Shown: positions 1 to 13,700, numbered from the stretch's first letter. The stretch is 64,000 bases of DNA from Tridacna crocea (GCA_943736015.1 OX031059.1:59221159-59285158), one strand, 5' to 3'. Program-made: numbers and translations. The notes: generated from the sequence alone by a model not told the origin.

Positions 1-44
1 CAATTTGGACCAGTCCAAAATATTGTCGTTTGGTAATGGGTTAA
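1..44 (-). repeat. pM1 end fragment
   Basis: Right end of a - oriented pM1 copy (CAATTTGGACCAGTCCAAAA to GGTAATGGGTTAA), cut by the window edge. Confidence 0.75.
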
Positions 45-345
45 GGAGAAGTGCACTTCACAAAAACCAAAACTCTGTCTTTAGTAATTTTTGAGTTATT
101 GCCCTTTGTTAATTTTTATTTTGGATTTCTGTCTGGCATATATCTCCAAAAGTATAAAAGCTAGGAACTTAAAATTTCATACACACATAGAACTAATTGA
201 GGAAAAGTGCAGTGCACAAGAACTATAACTCTATCTTTAGTATTTTTGGAGTTATTGCCCTTTGTAAATTTTTACTTTGGATTTTTGTTCGCACATTTTC
301 ATTTAGATTACAGGCTTTTTTCGACTGATTACCCTTTGATGAATT
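45..345 (+). repeat. RC-C minisatellite fragment
   Basis: Two diverged units of the RC-C core (AGTGCAGTGCACAAGAAC..., GAGTTATTGCCCTTTGT) without either terminus. Sequence 345-496 shows nothing I recognise. Confidence 0.6.
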
Positions 346-622
346 TATTTCATCATGGACATATAACAAAAAGGCCACATGTACATGCAAAACACAATAC
401 CTCTTATATGTTTGTATCAAAAAAGGTCTTTTTCGGCGGGGGATATCATTTCAACGAAATTGCTTGTTGAGTTTGAAATTTTGTCTTTGGTAAATTATTA
501 ACTCTTTATTTAATGACAAAATTTTGGATTTGTCAAAACTCAAACCATTTGCAGAAGACAAACTAACTGTGGCTCAAATTCAGGTGGAACGGTTGAAGAC
601 TTTGTGAGACAAGTAGAAAATA

Positions 623-1113
623 GCCCACCTGGGTGGCTCAGTGGTGAGCATGTCAGACTCATGACCTGGTGGTTGTGAGTTCGATACCCGCTTAATTAAC
701 ACAACCCCTACTTTTGACGCCCCTGAGAAAGAAACCTTTAGAAAACATTGTGGTAAAAGGAGAAAATGCTGGTAACCAGCATTTTCTCCTATTCCAACAA
801 TGTTTTCTTCTCTTCACAAAACAAATTTCAAATTTTCAGTCACTTTCATTATGTCGTCTGCAAATGATTTCAATTTGGACAAGCCTAAAATATTGTTGTT
901 TGGTAATGGTTTAAGGTGAACTTTCTTTCTTGTGTATTTTCGCCTCTCACCTCTGCTGAAGCATGTGAGAAAAGTAGTCTGTGACTTTGGAAAGAAAGTT
1001 GTGTGTTAGTATTGGTATGAGAAAGCCAGGAAACACATGTGCGTCACCGACCACCATGATATGACCTTAGCTGTTTAAGTGGCTTTAAAGTCGAATACAA
1101 CCAACCAACCAAC
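623..1113 (+). mobile_element. tRNA-derived SINE, itself split by a pM1 MITE
   Basis: The head is tRNA-like: A-box GTGGCTCAGTGG and B-box GTGAGTTCGATACCC. The tail is the AACCAACCAACCAAC simple repeat. Direct repeats of 12 bp with one mismatch flank it (611-622 and 1114-1125, AAG(T/G)AGAAAATA). About 270 nt of SINE remain once the 219-bp MITE at 696-914 is removed. The internal RNA polymerase III promoter should be intact; whether it is used is unknown. Confidence 0.8.
696..914 (-). mobile_element. pM1 copy inside the SINE
   Basis: Complete - copy bounded by TTAA at 696-699 and 911-914, with the core hairpin AAATGCTGGTAACCAGCATT in the middle. Confidence 0.85.
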
Positions 1114-1210
1114 AAGGAGAAAATACTAGTTAGATGCAATGTCTCCTTTTCCTTCAGCGTTTTCATCAGCCTTCTTTCTCAGGGTCATGAAAATTCAGCA
1201 TAGTAAATGC

Positions 1211-1619
1211 TATAACCTAGCCTTTTCTCCTTTATGCCACAATGTTTCCTACCCTTCACAAAATGATTTCGAATTATCAGTCACTTTCATTTTGTTGTCT
1301 GCAAATGCTTTCGATTTGGATAAACCAAAATTGTTTCCGTTTGGTAATGAGTTAAGAATGCTGTTCAATTCTCCAAATACTTGAACCCTTCTCCGCATGA
1401 AAACTTTTAGACTTGTCCAATTTGAAGAAATTAAGAACAAAGAAGAAGTATTCAATTTTTTTTCAAATGATAGTAATTGTCCTTGAATGTATAAAAAAGA
1501 AAATGTGGGGTAAAGGAGAAAATGCTGATTACCAGCATTTTCTCCTTTTCCCGCAATGTTTTCAAAAGCCAGCTGCCTCATGGGTGTTAAAACTTTGGAT
1601 TGTGTGGTACAGAGATTAA
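1211..1619. mobile_element. Two further pM1 copies, one partial
   Basis: 1211-1355 is the right half of a - copy ending GGTAATGAGTTAA. 1384-1619 is a degenerate + copy with an intact core (GAAAATGCTGATTACCAGCA) and end GTGGTACAGAGATTAA. Confidence 0.7.
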
Positions 1620-1721
1620 GTTGTTTTTTTCTCCTTTTAAGATAATGTTACCTTTTTGTTTCAAAATTTTGTAACATACTGAGAGATGAGTTTATATTAT
1701 TATGTTTTCTTTATAAAACAG

Positions 1722-1787
1722 ACTAGAAAAGCACATGGGGTTGAACTGCAAGGGAACATTGTTATATTTGATGAAGCTCATAATCTG
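1722..1787 (+). CDS. RTEL1: RTEL1 exon with DEAH box
   Basis: 22 codons, phase 0 at both ends, acceptor AAACAG, donor GTAAGT. It encodes [18 protein letters not shown], the Walker B strand and DEAH box that coordinates Mg2+ and activates water for ATP hydrolysis. It is the first RTEL1 exon in the window; the preceding intron reaches the window edge. Confidence 0.93.
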
Positions 1788-4700
1788 GTAAGTGTACCAT
1801 CTCATACTATCTTTACATTTAACCTTTCCCTTAAGGTTTCATCTTTACTCATATTCAGCTAGTTGTTGGCTAGTCTCTTATCTTCATGCCTGACAGCATC
1901 AAGGTTTCAGTATATGATGGATAGAAAATGCATTTCATGTTTTTGAAGTCTACAAAGCAATCACTGTTGTGGTTTTCTATTTTAAATGAGGACAGATCCC
2001 TAGAGTTTTTCTATCCCATACTCCATATAATATTATAGTTCAGTAATTGATATTGTTTACACAGCTGAGCTATATACACACTTTCTCATTTTAAAAGCAT
2101 TTTTTAGCTCACCTGAGCACAAAGTGCTCAAGGTGAGCTTTTGTGATTGTGCTGTGTCCAGCATATTGCAAGCATCATCCATTGTCAACTTTTGTCTTGT
2201 GTACACTCAAGAGACCATATTTTCAGTTCGACGGTATGTCTTGTGAAACTTGGTCAGAATGTTTGTCTCAGTGATATCTCCGACAAGTTTGATAATGGAT
2301 CATGTTGGGTCAAAAACTAGGTCAAATTTGAGAAAAACCTTGTGTACGCTATAGATTCCACTTTTTCAGTCTAAAACTCCTGAAAATTGGTCAGAAAGTT
2401 GGTTTTAATGATAACTCGAACAAGTTTGAAAATGGGTCATTTTGGGTCAATAACTAGGTCACAAGCTCAAATCTTAAAAAACTTTGAGTACACTTTAGAA
2501 GACACCTCTTCCAGCCAAAACTCTTGAAACCTGGTCAGAATTTTTATGTTGATGATACTTCAGACAACTTTGAAAATAGGTCACAACAGCTCAAGAAATA
2601 GGTCACAAGGTCAAATTTTAGAAAAACCTTTTGTATACTCTTAAACCACATTTTCTGCCCAAAACTCATGAAAATTGGTCAGAATGTTTGTCTTGTTGAT
2701 ACCTCAGCTGAGTTTTAGAGAAAAAAAAGGGTCATGTCAGGTCAAAATCTGAGTCACTAGGTCAAATCTTAGAAAAAGTTTGTGTTCTCTTTAGAGGCCA
2801 CATTTTTCGTCCAAAACTCCTGCTAGTTGGTCAGAATGTTTGTCTTAATAATATCTCTGATGAGTTTGAAATCAGGTCATATTGGCTCAAAAACTGGGTC
2901 TTTAGTTAAATCCATAGAAAACCCTTGTGTACTCTCTAGAGGCCACATTTTCAGTCAAACTCTAGAGAGTTGGTCAATGTTTTTCTTGATAATTCTTTGG
3001 ACAAGTTTGAGGATAAGTTACATCAGGTCAAAAATGAGTTCACTAGGTCATATCTCTGGAAAACCTTGTGTATGCTCTAGAAGCCACATTTTCTGTTTTA
3101 AACTCCAGAAATTTGGTCAGAATGTTTGTCTTAACGATACCTCACATGAGTTTGAAAACGGGTTATGTCAGGTCTGAAACTTGATCACCAGGTCAGATCT
3201 TAGAAAAATCATGTGTATGCTCTAGAGACCACATTTTTTGTTCAAAAATCTTGAAAATTTGTCAGAATGTTTGTCTTGATAATATTTTGGACAGGTTTGA
3301 AAATGGGAAATGTCAGGTCAAAATCTATGTCTCTAAGCCAATACTTTGAAAACTTTGTGTACTCTCTAGAGCGTTGTTAATGCAATATTCATGAAACTTG
3401 GTTAGAATATTTGTCTAGATGATTTCTAGACCAGTTTGCAAGTGGGTCATTTTGGCTCAATAACTAGGTCACTGAGTCAAATCTTCGAAAAATTTTTTTC
3501 AGTCAAATAGTCATGAAAATCTGGGTAGAATGTTTGTTTTATTGTAGAGGAGATAAAAAATTAGTCATATTTGGTAAAAAAAATACTAGGGAGAGCAACT
3601 TCAGGGCTATCATGGCCTTTTTGTTCTCTTTAGCTCTATGGATGTATCTTTAACTCAATACCAAACGACAATGTTCTAAGCTTGCCCAAATTGAAAGCAT
3701 TTGCAGACGACAAAATAAAAGTGACTGAAATTTGAAATTTGTTTTGTTATGGTAGAAGACATTGTGGGAAAAGGAGAAAATGCTGGTTACTTGTAAAGGG
3801 TTGACAGATTAACCCTTTCCCAAACGACAAATTTTAGACCCTTCCAAACTGAAAGAGTTTGCAGGCAACAATTTTAGATTTGGAGGAAATGGCAGAAAGT
3901 TCTCAAAACGGGTAAAAAAAACACTGTGGGAAAAGGAGAAATTGCTCGTTACGAGCAATTTCTCCTTTTCCCATGGTGTTTTCAAAAGACTAGTTTGCAA
4001 GTGGGTCATTTTGGCTCAATAACTAGGTCACTGAGTCAAATCTTCGAAAAATTTTTTTCAGTCAAATAGTCATGAAAATCTGGGTAGAATGTTTGTTTTA
4101 TTGTAGAGGAGATAAAAAATTAGTCATATTTGGTAAAAAAAATACTAGGGAGAGCAACTTCAGGGCTATCATGGCCTTTTTGTTCTCTTTAGCTCTATGG
4201 ATGTATCTTTAACTCAATACCAAACGACAATGTTCTAAGCTTGCCCAAATTGAAAGCATTTGCAGACGACAAAATAAAAGTGACTGAAATTTGAAATTTG
4301 TTTTGTTATGGTAGAAGACATTGTGGGAAAAGGAGAAAATGCTGGTTACCAGCATTTTCTCCTTTTCCCACAATGTTTTCTAAAGGCTTCTTTCTCAGGG
4401 GCGTCAAAACTAGGGATTGTGTGGTAAAGGGTTAATATTTTCTATTTTGTATGTATGGCTAGTGTCTATTGAAGCAATATGTCCTGTAACTCTTTATTAC
4501 ACAATCTAAAGGGAATCGGCTTTTGAAAACTTTGTTGGAAAAAAGGGAAAATGCTGATATCCAACATTTTCCTCCTTTTCCCATAAGGTAATCTACAGTA
4601 CCAACATTTCAGCTCAACTTAACTGTTTTCCAAACGACAAAATTTAAGATTGGTTCAAACTGAAAGCACTTGCAGACAACAAAATAAATGTAACTCAAAT

Positions 4701-7700
4701 GAAATATTGAATTTTTTTTCCAGCAGGGTAGGAAACACTGTGGGAAAAGGTGAAAATGCTGGTTACCAACATTTTCTCCTTTTCCCACAATGTTTTCAAA
4801 AAGGTTCATATCTCGGGTCATAATAACCAAAGATTGTTGGGTTATAGGTCATTGTGCAAATGATTTCAGTTTTAACTACAATAGTGTAAAATTTTATTTT
4901 GTAAAAAGTGAAAAAGGTAAAATTGTAATTGAAATGAAAGATAGCATTGGACATGATTTTGTCCTGTAAATTTGTCAAGACATGAAAAAAGGTGTAGCAC
5001 CCCAACACAAAACATACCTTTTTTTTGTAAAGGGTTGACAGATTAACCCTTTCCCAAACGACAAATTTTAGACCCTTCCAAACTGAAAGAGTTTGCAGGC
5101 AACAATTTTAGATTTGGAGGAAATGGCAGAAAGTTCTCAAAACGGGTAAAAAAAACACTGTGGGAAAAGGAGAAATTGCTCGTTACGAGCAATTTCTCCT
5201 TTTCCCATGGTGTTTTCAAAAGACTTTTACTGCTGACATGTAAAAACCAGGGTTTGGGAAAGGGTTAACCCTGTAGCACACAATCACAACTTCTAACTAT
5301 CCTGAGAAAACAGACTTAATGCTGGTAACCTGCATTTTCTCCTTTTTATACGCCCGTCGAAGACGGGACGTATTATGGGATCACCCGTGGCGGGCGGGCG
5401 TCCGGGCGGGCGGGCGGCGTCCAGTTCTTTGTCCGGAGCATATCTCCAAAACTATACTAGCTAGGGTTATGAAATTTCATGGGTGGATAGATCTCATCGA
5501 GGCGGAGTGCAGTGCACAGGAATCATAACTCTTGCTTGCTTAATTTTTGAGTTATTGCCCTTTGTTGTTTTTCATACTTGAATTTTGTCCAGAGCATATC
5601 TCCAAAACTATACTAGCTAGGGTTATGAAATTTCATGGGTGGATAGATCTCATCGAGGGGGAGTGCAGTGCTCAGGAATCATAACTCTTGCTCGCTTAAT
5701 TTTTGAGTTATTGCCCTTTGTTGTTTTTCATACTTGAATTTTGTCCGGAGCATATCTCCAAAACTATACTAGCTAGGGTTATGAAATTTCATGGGTGGAT
5801 AGATCTCATTGAGGGGGAGTGCAGTGCACAGGAATCATAACTCTTGCTCGCTTAATTTTTGAGTTATTGCCCTTTGTTGTTTTTCATACTTGAATTTTGT
5901 CGGGAGCATATCTTCAGAACTATAGTAGCTAGGGTTATGAAATTTTATGGGTGGATAGATCTCACTGAGGGGGAGTGCAGTGCACAAGAATCATAACTTT
6001 TGCTTTCTTAATTTTTCAGTTATTGCCCTTTGTCGTTTTTTTTATACTTGAATTTTGTCCGGTGAATATCTCCAAAACTATACTAGCTACGGTTATGAAA
6101 TTTTATGGGTGGATAGATCTCATCCAGGGAGAGTGCAGTACACAAGAATCATAAATCTTGCTTGCTTAATTTTTGAGTTATTGCCCTTTGTTGTTTTTCA
6201 TACTTGAATTTTGTCCGGCGCATATCTTCAGAACTATAGTAGCTAGGGTTATGAAATTTCATGGTTGGATAGATCTCACTGAGGGGGAGTGCAGTGCACA
6301 AGAATCATAACTCTTGCTTTCTTAATTTTTCAGTTATTGCCCTTTGTCATTTTTTATACTTGAATTTTGTCCGGTGAATATCTCCAAAACTATACTAGCT
6401 AGGGTTATGAAATTTCATGGGTGGATAGATCTCACCGAGGGGGAGTGCAGTGCACAGGAATCATAACTCTTGCTTGCTTAATTTTTGAGTTATTGCCCTT
6501 GGTCGTTTTTCATACTTGATTTTTGTCCGAAGCATATCTCCAAAACTATACTAGCTAGGGTTATGAAATTTCATGGGTGGATAGACTCGATGGGGAGTGC
6601 AGTGCACAGAAATCACAACTCCTGCTTGCTTAATTTTTGAGTTATTGCCCTTTGTTGTTTTCATACTTGAATTTTGTCCGGTGCATGCCCCAGCTTTACA
6701 ACTTGGGGTAAGACGGGCGTATCTTGCGACAATTTGCCGCTCTTGTTCCAAAATGTTTTCTATTCTTCCTGAGTAAAATTTCAGTTTTTGAGCCACACTT
6801 TTTCATCTGCAAACAATTTCAATTTAGACTATTCTAAAATTTTGTTGTTTGTAGTAAAGAAATTAAACTACTTTCAGGAAAAGATCTGTGAAGACAGTGC
6901 GTCCTTTGACCTGAAACCAGGTGACCTTGCTACAGCAATGGAAGAGCTGACAAAGGTCGCAGAGAAATTTGTAGAAATGATAAAAGGAGACACTGTAGCG
7001 GAAGATGATTATTCAGACAATCTGCCGGTGCCTGAGTTCACTCTGGATGATATACTGAGAATGAAAAACACCCTTAAAGACCTTGAAGAGCAAATAGATC
7101 TTACAGAGGTCCCTAATAATGGAAAAGGTGCAACCAAACCTGGAATGTAAGTCAACTGAATTAATCTCTTACATCATAATCTCAAGCTTTAAAAACTCTT
7201 ACATAGCCCTTTCCCAGACAATCCCTTGTTTTTACAACCCTTTCCCAGACAATCCCTTGTTTTTACAACCCCGAGATAGAAGCCTGTTGAAAACATTAAC
7301 TCATTACCAAATGACAAAATTTTAGGTTTGTACAGAGTGAAAGCATTTGCAGACGACAAAATAAAAGTGACTGAAAATTTAAAATTTGTCTCGTTAAGGG
7401 TAGAAAACATCCTGTTTTCAAAGGTTTTCTTTCTTAGGGTCCTCAAAAGTCAGGATTGGGTGGTAAATGGTTAAGGGAAACGGAGGAAATGCTGGTAACC
7501 AGCATTTTCTCCTTTTCCCTCAATTTTTTCTTCCCAGCTGTGAACAAATATCAATTTTTGAGTTATGTTTAATTTGTCGTCTGCAAATGCTTTGAATTTT
7601 GACCAGTCTAAAATTTAATTGTTTTGTAAAGAGTTAAAAGGCTTTTTAACTCTTTACCACATCAGAAAATTTCAGACTGGTCCAATTGAAAGCATTTGCA

Positions 7701-10700
7701 GACAACGAAATAAAGGTGACTGAAAAACTGAAATTTGTTCTGGGAAGGGTAGAAAACACTGTGGGAAATGGAGAAAATGCTGGTTACCAGCATTTTCTCC
7801 TTTTCCCACAGTGTTTTGAAAAGGCTTCTTTCTCAGGGGCGTCAAAAGTAGGGATTGTGTGGTAATGAGTTAAAACATTATGAGGAAAGGAGAAAATACT
7901 TGAGAGTTTTAACAAAAGTAGTAACAACCATGATTAAAGATGCTGGTCGGCTGCATTTTCTCATGACAAAATCAGTCTATTGATTGAGACATATATAATT
8001 AATTTGTCATCTGCAAATTATATCAGTATGAACTGATTTTTTTTTTGTTTGGTAAAAGAATGATTTTACTAATTAGTTGTTTCAGTTGCCCTCATGAAAA
8101 ATGCAGTTGAAAACATTTGTGGAAAAGGAGAAAATGCTGTCAACCAGCTATTAAATTTTACTAAAAAAAATAACAAAATATTTTTCTCCTTTGATTGAAA
8201 AGTAGTCTCAAAATTACACATATTTTTTTTTACTTGCAGGTTTATGTTTGAATTACTGTCGAAGGCTAACATAGGATTTGGCAACAAGACCGTGATAATT
8301 GATACACTAGATAAAATCATCGGATATGTTAATCAAGATGGTATGGTCAGTTTGGTCTCCTTCACCCCTAATTAATCCAGAGAAAGGAGGCAATCTGAAA
8401 ATGTTATGGAAGAATTTGGATAACCAGCATTTTTCACAATATGTCTACCTGCATCCAACTCTTTACCATATAACTATATCTAACCCATTACCACACAATC
8501 CTGACTTTTAATGACGTTTGAAAAGAAAGCCTCTGAAAACATTGTGGAAACCAGCATTTTCTCCTTTTCCCACAATGTTTTCTACCGATTCCAAATCAAA
8601 TTTCAATTTTTGATTCACATTTATATTCTTGCCTGCAAATGCTTTCAATTTGGACTAGTCCAAAATATTGTAGTTTGGTAAAGAATTAAGACTTGATAGG
8701 ATTTGCAGACAACAAATAAAAGGTTGCTGAATTGTTAAAAACTGCCCTTTGAGCAGAGAAAATATGGTAGGTAGAGAAGAATTTTCTCCTTTTCTCACAA
8801 TGTTTTCAAATAGCTTCTTCTTTAGGGTCATTTACACTCATGATTGGGTGTCAAAGTAATGACTCGTCAAACCGCTTAACATAAGGCATTTCTATGGTAT
8901 CTCTAATTGACCTTGATAACAGCAAGGATGAAGCTGTTTTTACGTGTATAGGACACCTTTTGATAGCATAGAAAACATTGTGACAAAAGGTGAAATTGCT
9001 CGTGACGAGCAATTTCACCTTTTGCCACAATATTTTCCAAAGGCTCCTACAAGCAATGCGTAGAAATGAGTATCTATAGAATAAAGGGTTTAAAAAAGTT
9101 TACTGCAATTAACTTCCATCTTGTCCTTGGTTACAATCCACTGTGCCAAATTTTTTACAAGAAATGATTGATGGTAGCCATGGCGATAGGAATCATTTCT
9201 CTCATACAGCTTATTATTGTTTCAATGATACTACTATTATGCAAAGTTGTGGTTAACTCTTTACCAAACGACAAAATGTTCGACAGGTCCAAATTGAAAG
9301 CATTTGCAGACGACAAATTGAATGTAACCCAAATGATGATTTCTGTCTTTTGTAGGGTAGAAAACATTGTGGGGAAAGGAGAAAATACTGGTTACCAGCA
9401 TTTTCTGCTTTTCCCTCAATGTTTTCAAAAGGCTACTTCCTTAGGGGGTCGCTAAAGTCGGGATTGTGTGGTAAAGAGTTAAAGAAATTCCAGGTTGTGT
9501 GTTTATGAGTGCACTGCATGCCACTACTTAACTGAAATAATGTTGGAAATGGCATTAAAATGTTTTATCAGTGAGAGTAACTTCATGTCATATGTCTTAT
9601 TTTAAATGTTGAATAAATATCACCTCTTAAACTTAAGCTTTTTGTCTTTGATGCAAATAACAAAAGTATCATCTATCCCAAAACTTCTCCTCCGGTTTTG
9701 TGCCTGTTTTCTTTTTATGGAACATATGTGTAATAACTTTCAAGAAATATTTCCCAATGAACTTTAACAAACTTCTATAACGTTATGCATGTTGGTTTTG
9801 AACATCTGTATCTGCTACCAAAGCACTTACAGGGGGAACTTAAGTCACAGTTGATCATGTCGATATTTTTTTCTAACCCTTTACCAAACATTCCTTGTTT
9901 TTTACAAGCCTGCCATAGAAAACTTTCAAAAACTTTTGTGGGCAAAGGAGAAAATATTGGTAACTAGCATATCTCCTTTTCTCACAATATTTCTTGCCCT
10001 AGTAGAGACCTTTAGCTTATTATGCCCCCCTTCGAAGAAGCGGGGGTATATTGCTTTGCACTTGTCGGTCGGTCTGTAGATGACATTTTTGTCCGGAGCA
10101 TAACTCAAAAAGTATTTCAAGTATCATCTTGAAACTACATAGGTGGATAGATCTCATTAAGGAGAAGTACAGCGCACAAGTACCATAACTCTGCCCATCA
10201 TATTTTTGGAGTTATTGCCCTTTGTTGATTTTCATACTTAATTTTTGTCCGGAGCATAACTCAAAAAGTATTTCAGGTATCACCTTGAAACCTCATAGGT
10301 GGATTAATCTTATTAAGGAGAAGTGCAGTGCACAATAACCATAACTCTGCCCATCATATTTTGGAGTTATTGCCCTTTGTTGATTTTCATACTTAATCTT
10401 TGTCCGGAGCATAACTCAAAAGGTTTTTCAGGTATCATCTTGAAACTTTATATGTGGATAGATCTTATTCAGGAGAAGTGCATTGCACAAGAACCATAAC
10501 TCTGCCCATTATATTATTGCAGTTATTGCCCTTTGTTGATTTTCGTACTTAATTTTATTCTGGAGCATAACTGAAAAAGTATGTGAGGTAAAATCATGAA
10601 ACTTTAAAAGTTGATAGTTCACATAAATGGGAAGTGCCCAAGAATTGTTAATTTATCATTAATATTTTTTGAGTAATTACCCTTTGTTCGTTTTTACACT

Positions 10701-13700
10701 TTGAACTGAACAGTTTATAATCATGTGTTATATTTAGAATTGGATGCCATTGGGGGCATACATGTTCTACAAACATCTCTGGTTTGAACAACTTCTGAAT
10801 TTGTTGCCTGAAGATGCTCTCACTTTAGAGGAGTCTAAAATTGGTTGTTCAGGAATAGGTTAGAGTTCACTTTTGGACTAGTCTTGTTTATTCAGTCAAA
10901 ATATCTAAGGAGTAAAATCCTTCTGTTTTTCTTACATTTTTAGGATCACCTGTAGGTGTGACAAGGGGAGCTGGCCTCACCAAAGTTGCAGAAATGTTAA
11001 AGGTAGATGTAGAAATAATTTCCTCATATATTGATAAATCTTTTACCACTCAATCTGTTTTTTTGGCGCCAAATAAATAAATTTGACTTCTGATGGCTTA
11101 ACTCCTTACCAAACGACAATGTTTCAAGCATGTCCAAATCAAAAGCATTTACAGATGACAAATGAAAAGTGACTGAAAATTTGAAATTTGTTTCATGAAG
11201 GGTAGAAAACATTGTGGGAAAAGGAGAAAATGCTGGTTACCAGCATTTTCTCCTTTTCCCACTATGTTTTCTAAAGGCTTCTTTCTCAGGGGGCGTCAAA
11301 AGTTGGGATTGTATGGTAATGGGTTAAAATACAATCCATTGAAACTGAGAAAGATTTTTACCTGAAAGGCTTGACAAAACAAGTGGAAGACAACTCAAGA
11401 ACACTCTTTGTCAGCTGTCAGTTAAAAAGGTCAAAATTTTATTCTGTCCAAACAATTTAGGTCAGAGTATCTTATGAAGTCAAAGACAGTTCAGATCCAA
11501 GATCAGATTGTATTCTGTGCTGTCTGCTCCTAATTCATTACCAAAAGACAAAAAGTAAGACTTGTCCAAATTTAAAGCATTTTGCAGACAACAAAATAAC
11601 TCTCTCTCAAAGATATAAACTTGATTTTAGAAGAATGGAAAACATCATCAGAAAAGGAGAAAATGCTGGTTATTAGCATTTTCTCCTTTACCCACAATAT
11701 TTTCAAAAGCAATTTTTCTCAGGGATTGTTAAAAGTTGGGATTATGTGGTAAAAAGTTAATCTATACTGTCCACAGAAGCAAATTATATTTACACAAGTA
11801 CTCTAAGGGTTATACCAGTTGAAGTCTGTTTGTTTTAAACACTTTACCACACAATGATGAATTTTAACACCCCTGAGGAAGAAGCCTTTGAAAACATTGT
11901 GGGAAAAACAGAAAAAGCTGGTAACCAGCATTTTCTCCTTTTCCCACAAAGTTTTCAAAGCAAAATTACACCATTTGAGCCACTTTGAAATTGCACTCTG
12001 CAAATGCTTTCAATTTGGATAGGTCTAAAATGTTGCTGTGTGGTAATTGGTTAAATTGATTTACACACATTGAATTGCAGATTGTTTTTAGCCAGGATGC
12101 AGCTCCAGGCAAGTCTCTAACAGAACACCAGGAAAAATTGGCACGGTCATACAAGGTAAATTATGCTAATGACTTTGTTTTTACGGATTAATCAATCGAA
12201 TTCAGGCACAGTCTTTCATTTGTTGTAATTTTGATTTGATATAAAGAAATTTAATTTGCTCAAATTGACAGGGTTTTATGCCCTTTACAACCAAAGTTGG
12301 AAGATATGGACTGGAAGTCAGGTGATCTGTCAGTAGGGTTGTCTACTGACACAATTTCCTAGCCTCTTCTCCTTCTACAGTTGACAACAAATTTTGCTAG
12401 GGTTTTAGCCCATTACCTCATAATCGAACTGTAGACTCATCCATATTCAAAGCATTTGTAGAGAGGAAACTATATTATGGCTCTGATGATGAAATTTGTT
12501 TCTGAAAGGCTAGAAAACATTGGAAAAAGAAGAAAATACTGGTTACCACCAATTTCTTCTTTTTCCACAATGTTTTCCCAAACCTCTCTTCTCGGGTTCA
12601 TTGGAACTTGGGATTGTTTGATAAAGAATTAATAAAACATTTCTTACCTTTGAAATTTATGTCCTGTATCTTTTATTATACCCCTGCAAAACTAATGTTT
12701 TCAGGGGTATACTGAAATCAGGTTGTCCTTCCATCTGTCTGTCTGTCTGTGTACAAAATACTGACAAAATTCTGGTAGGGGTATTAAGTCATATTCAGTG
12801 ACAGCTCTAGTTATGATTAGTCAATTCTTACAGAAGTTATGATCCTTTGAATTGATTTTCTATCCATTGACAAGGTACTAGGTGGTAGTAGGAAAAGAAG
12901 GGGGGGGTGGTATTTGTCAGTCTGCTATACAGTTCTGATTTTGAAAAGCATAGTAGCAGCTTTTATAGCCCAAAAAATAGTCTGCAGGAAATAACAGTGA
13001 AATGATTTGAGCAGTGTTTTGCCCTTTACCACATTACTAGGTTTCAGTGACCTTAACTCTTTACCAAACAACAAATAATGGACTGAGCCAAATTGACAGC
13101 ATTTGCAGACAACAAATTATAGTAGCTGTATAGCCAAAATGACAATTTCTGTAGAAAATCTTGAGGGAAATTGAGAAAATGCTGGTCATCACTCATCAGC
13201 ATTTTCTCCATTTTCCACAATGTTTTCAAAAGCCCTCTTCTTTAGAGTTGTTAAACCAGGGAATGTTTTGTAAACAGTTAACTCCTTCAGTGCCAAAAAT
13301 ACAAAATCTACCTCTTTAGATAGCTGACATTACAGTACACCAATACTCAGAAAGATTTCTGTCTAAACCTGACAAAACAAGTGGACAGTATTGATCAAAG
13401 ATCAGACTGCATTTCATTTAAAGTCTGATCTTGATTCATGGTGTCAGCAAAAGTCTATGTTTTGCCTTTGGCTCTGAAAGGGTTAACTCTTTGCCTCACA
13501 ATCCCAACTTTTAAAGACCCTGAAAAAGAAAGCTTATGGAAAACATTGTAGGAAAAAGAGAAAATGTTGGTAACCAGCATTTTCTCCTTTTTCCACAACG
13601 TTTTCTACCCTTCCGAAACCTAATTTCAATTTTTTAGTCATATTGATTTTGTTCTCTGCTTGTGCTTTTAATTTGGACAAGCCTAAAATTTTATTATTTG

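Larger units (their letters stand above)
497..1213 (+). mobile_element. pM1 copy split by a SINE
   Basis: The left half (497-622) has the ATGACAAAATTTTGGA end and CATTTGCAGAAGACAAAC block. The right half (1114-1213) resumes with AAGGAGAAAATACTAG and CAGCCTTCTTTCTCAGGGTC. The SINE at 623-1113 lies between, in the palindrome core. Confidence 0.7.

Noticed and set aside
623..695. A functional tRNA gene
   Set aside because: Only the A/B-box regions resemble a tRNA; no complete cloverleaf, and the unit continues into a SINE body and tail.
714..914. Similar short reading frames recurring in many pM1 copies ([18 protein letters not shown] type)
   Set aside because: They read through the palindrome and both arms of the MITE, occur on both strands, and break freely between copies; no sign of coding constraint.
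5347..6747. CRISPR-like or bacterial repeat array
   Set aside because: 156-bp units without spacers, in a eukaryotic intron.
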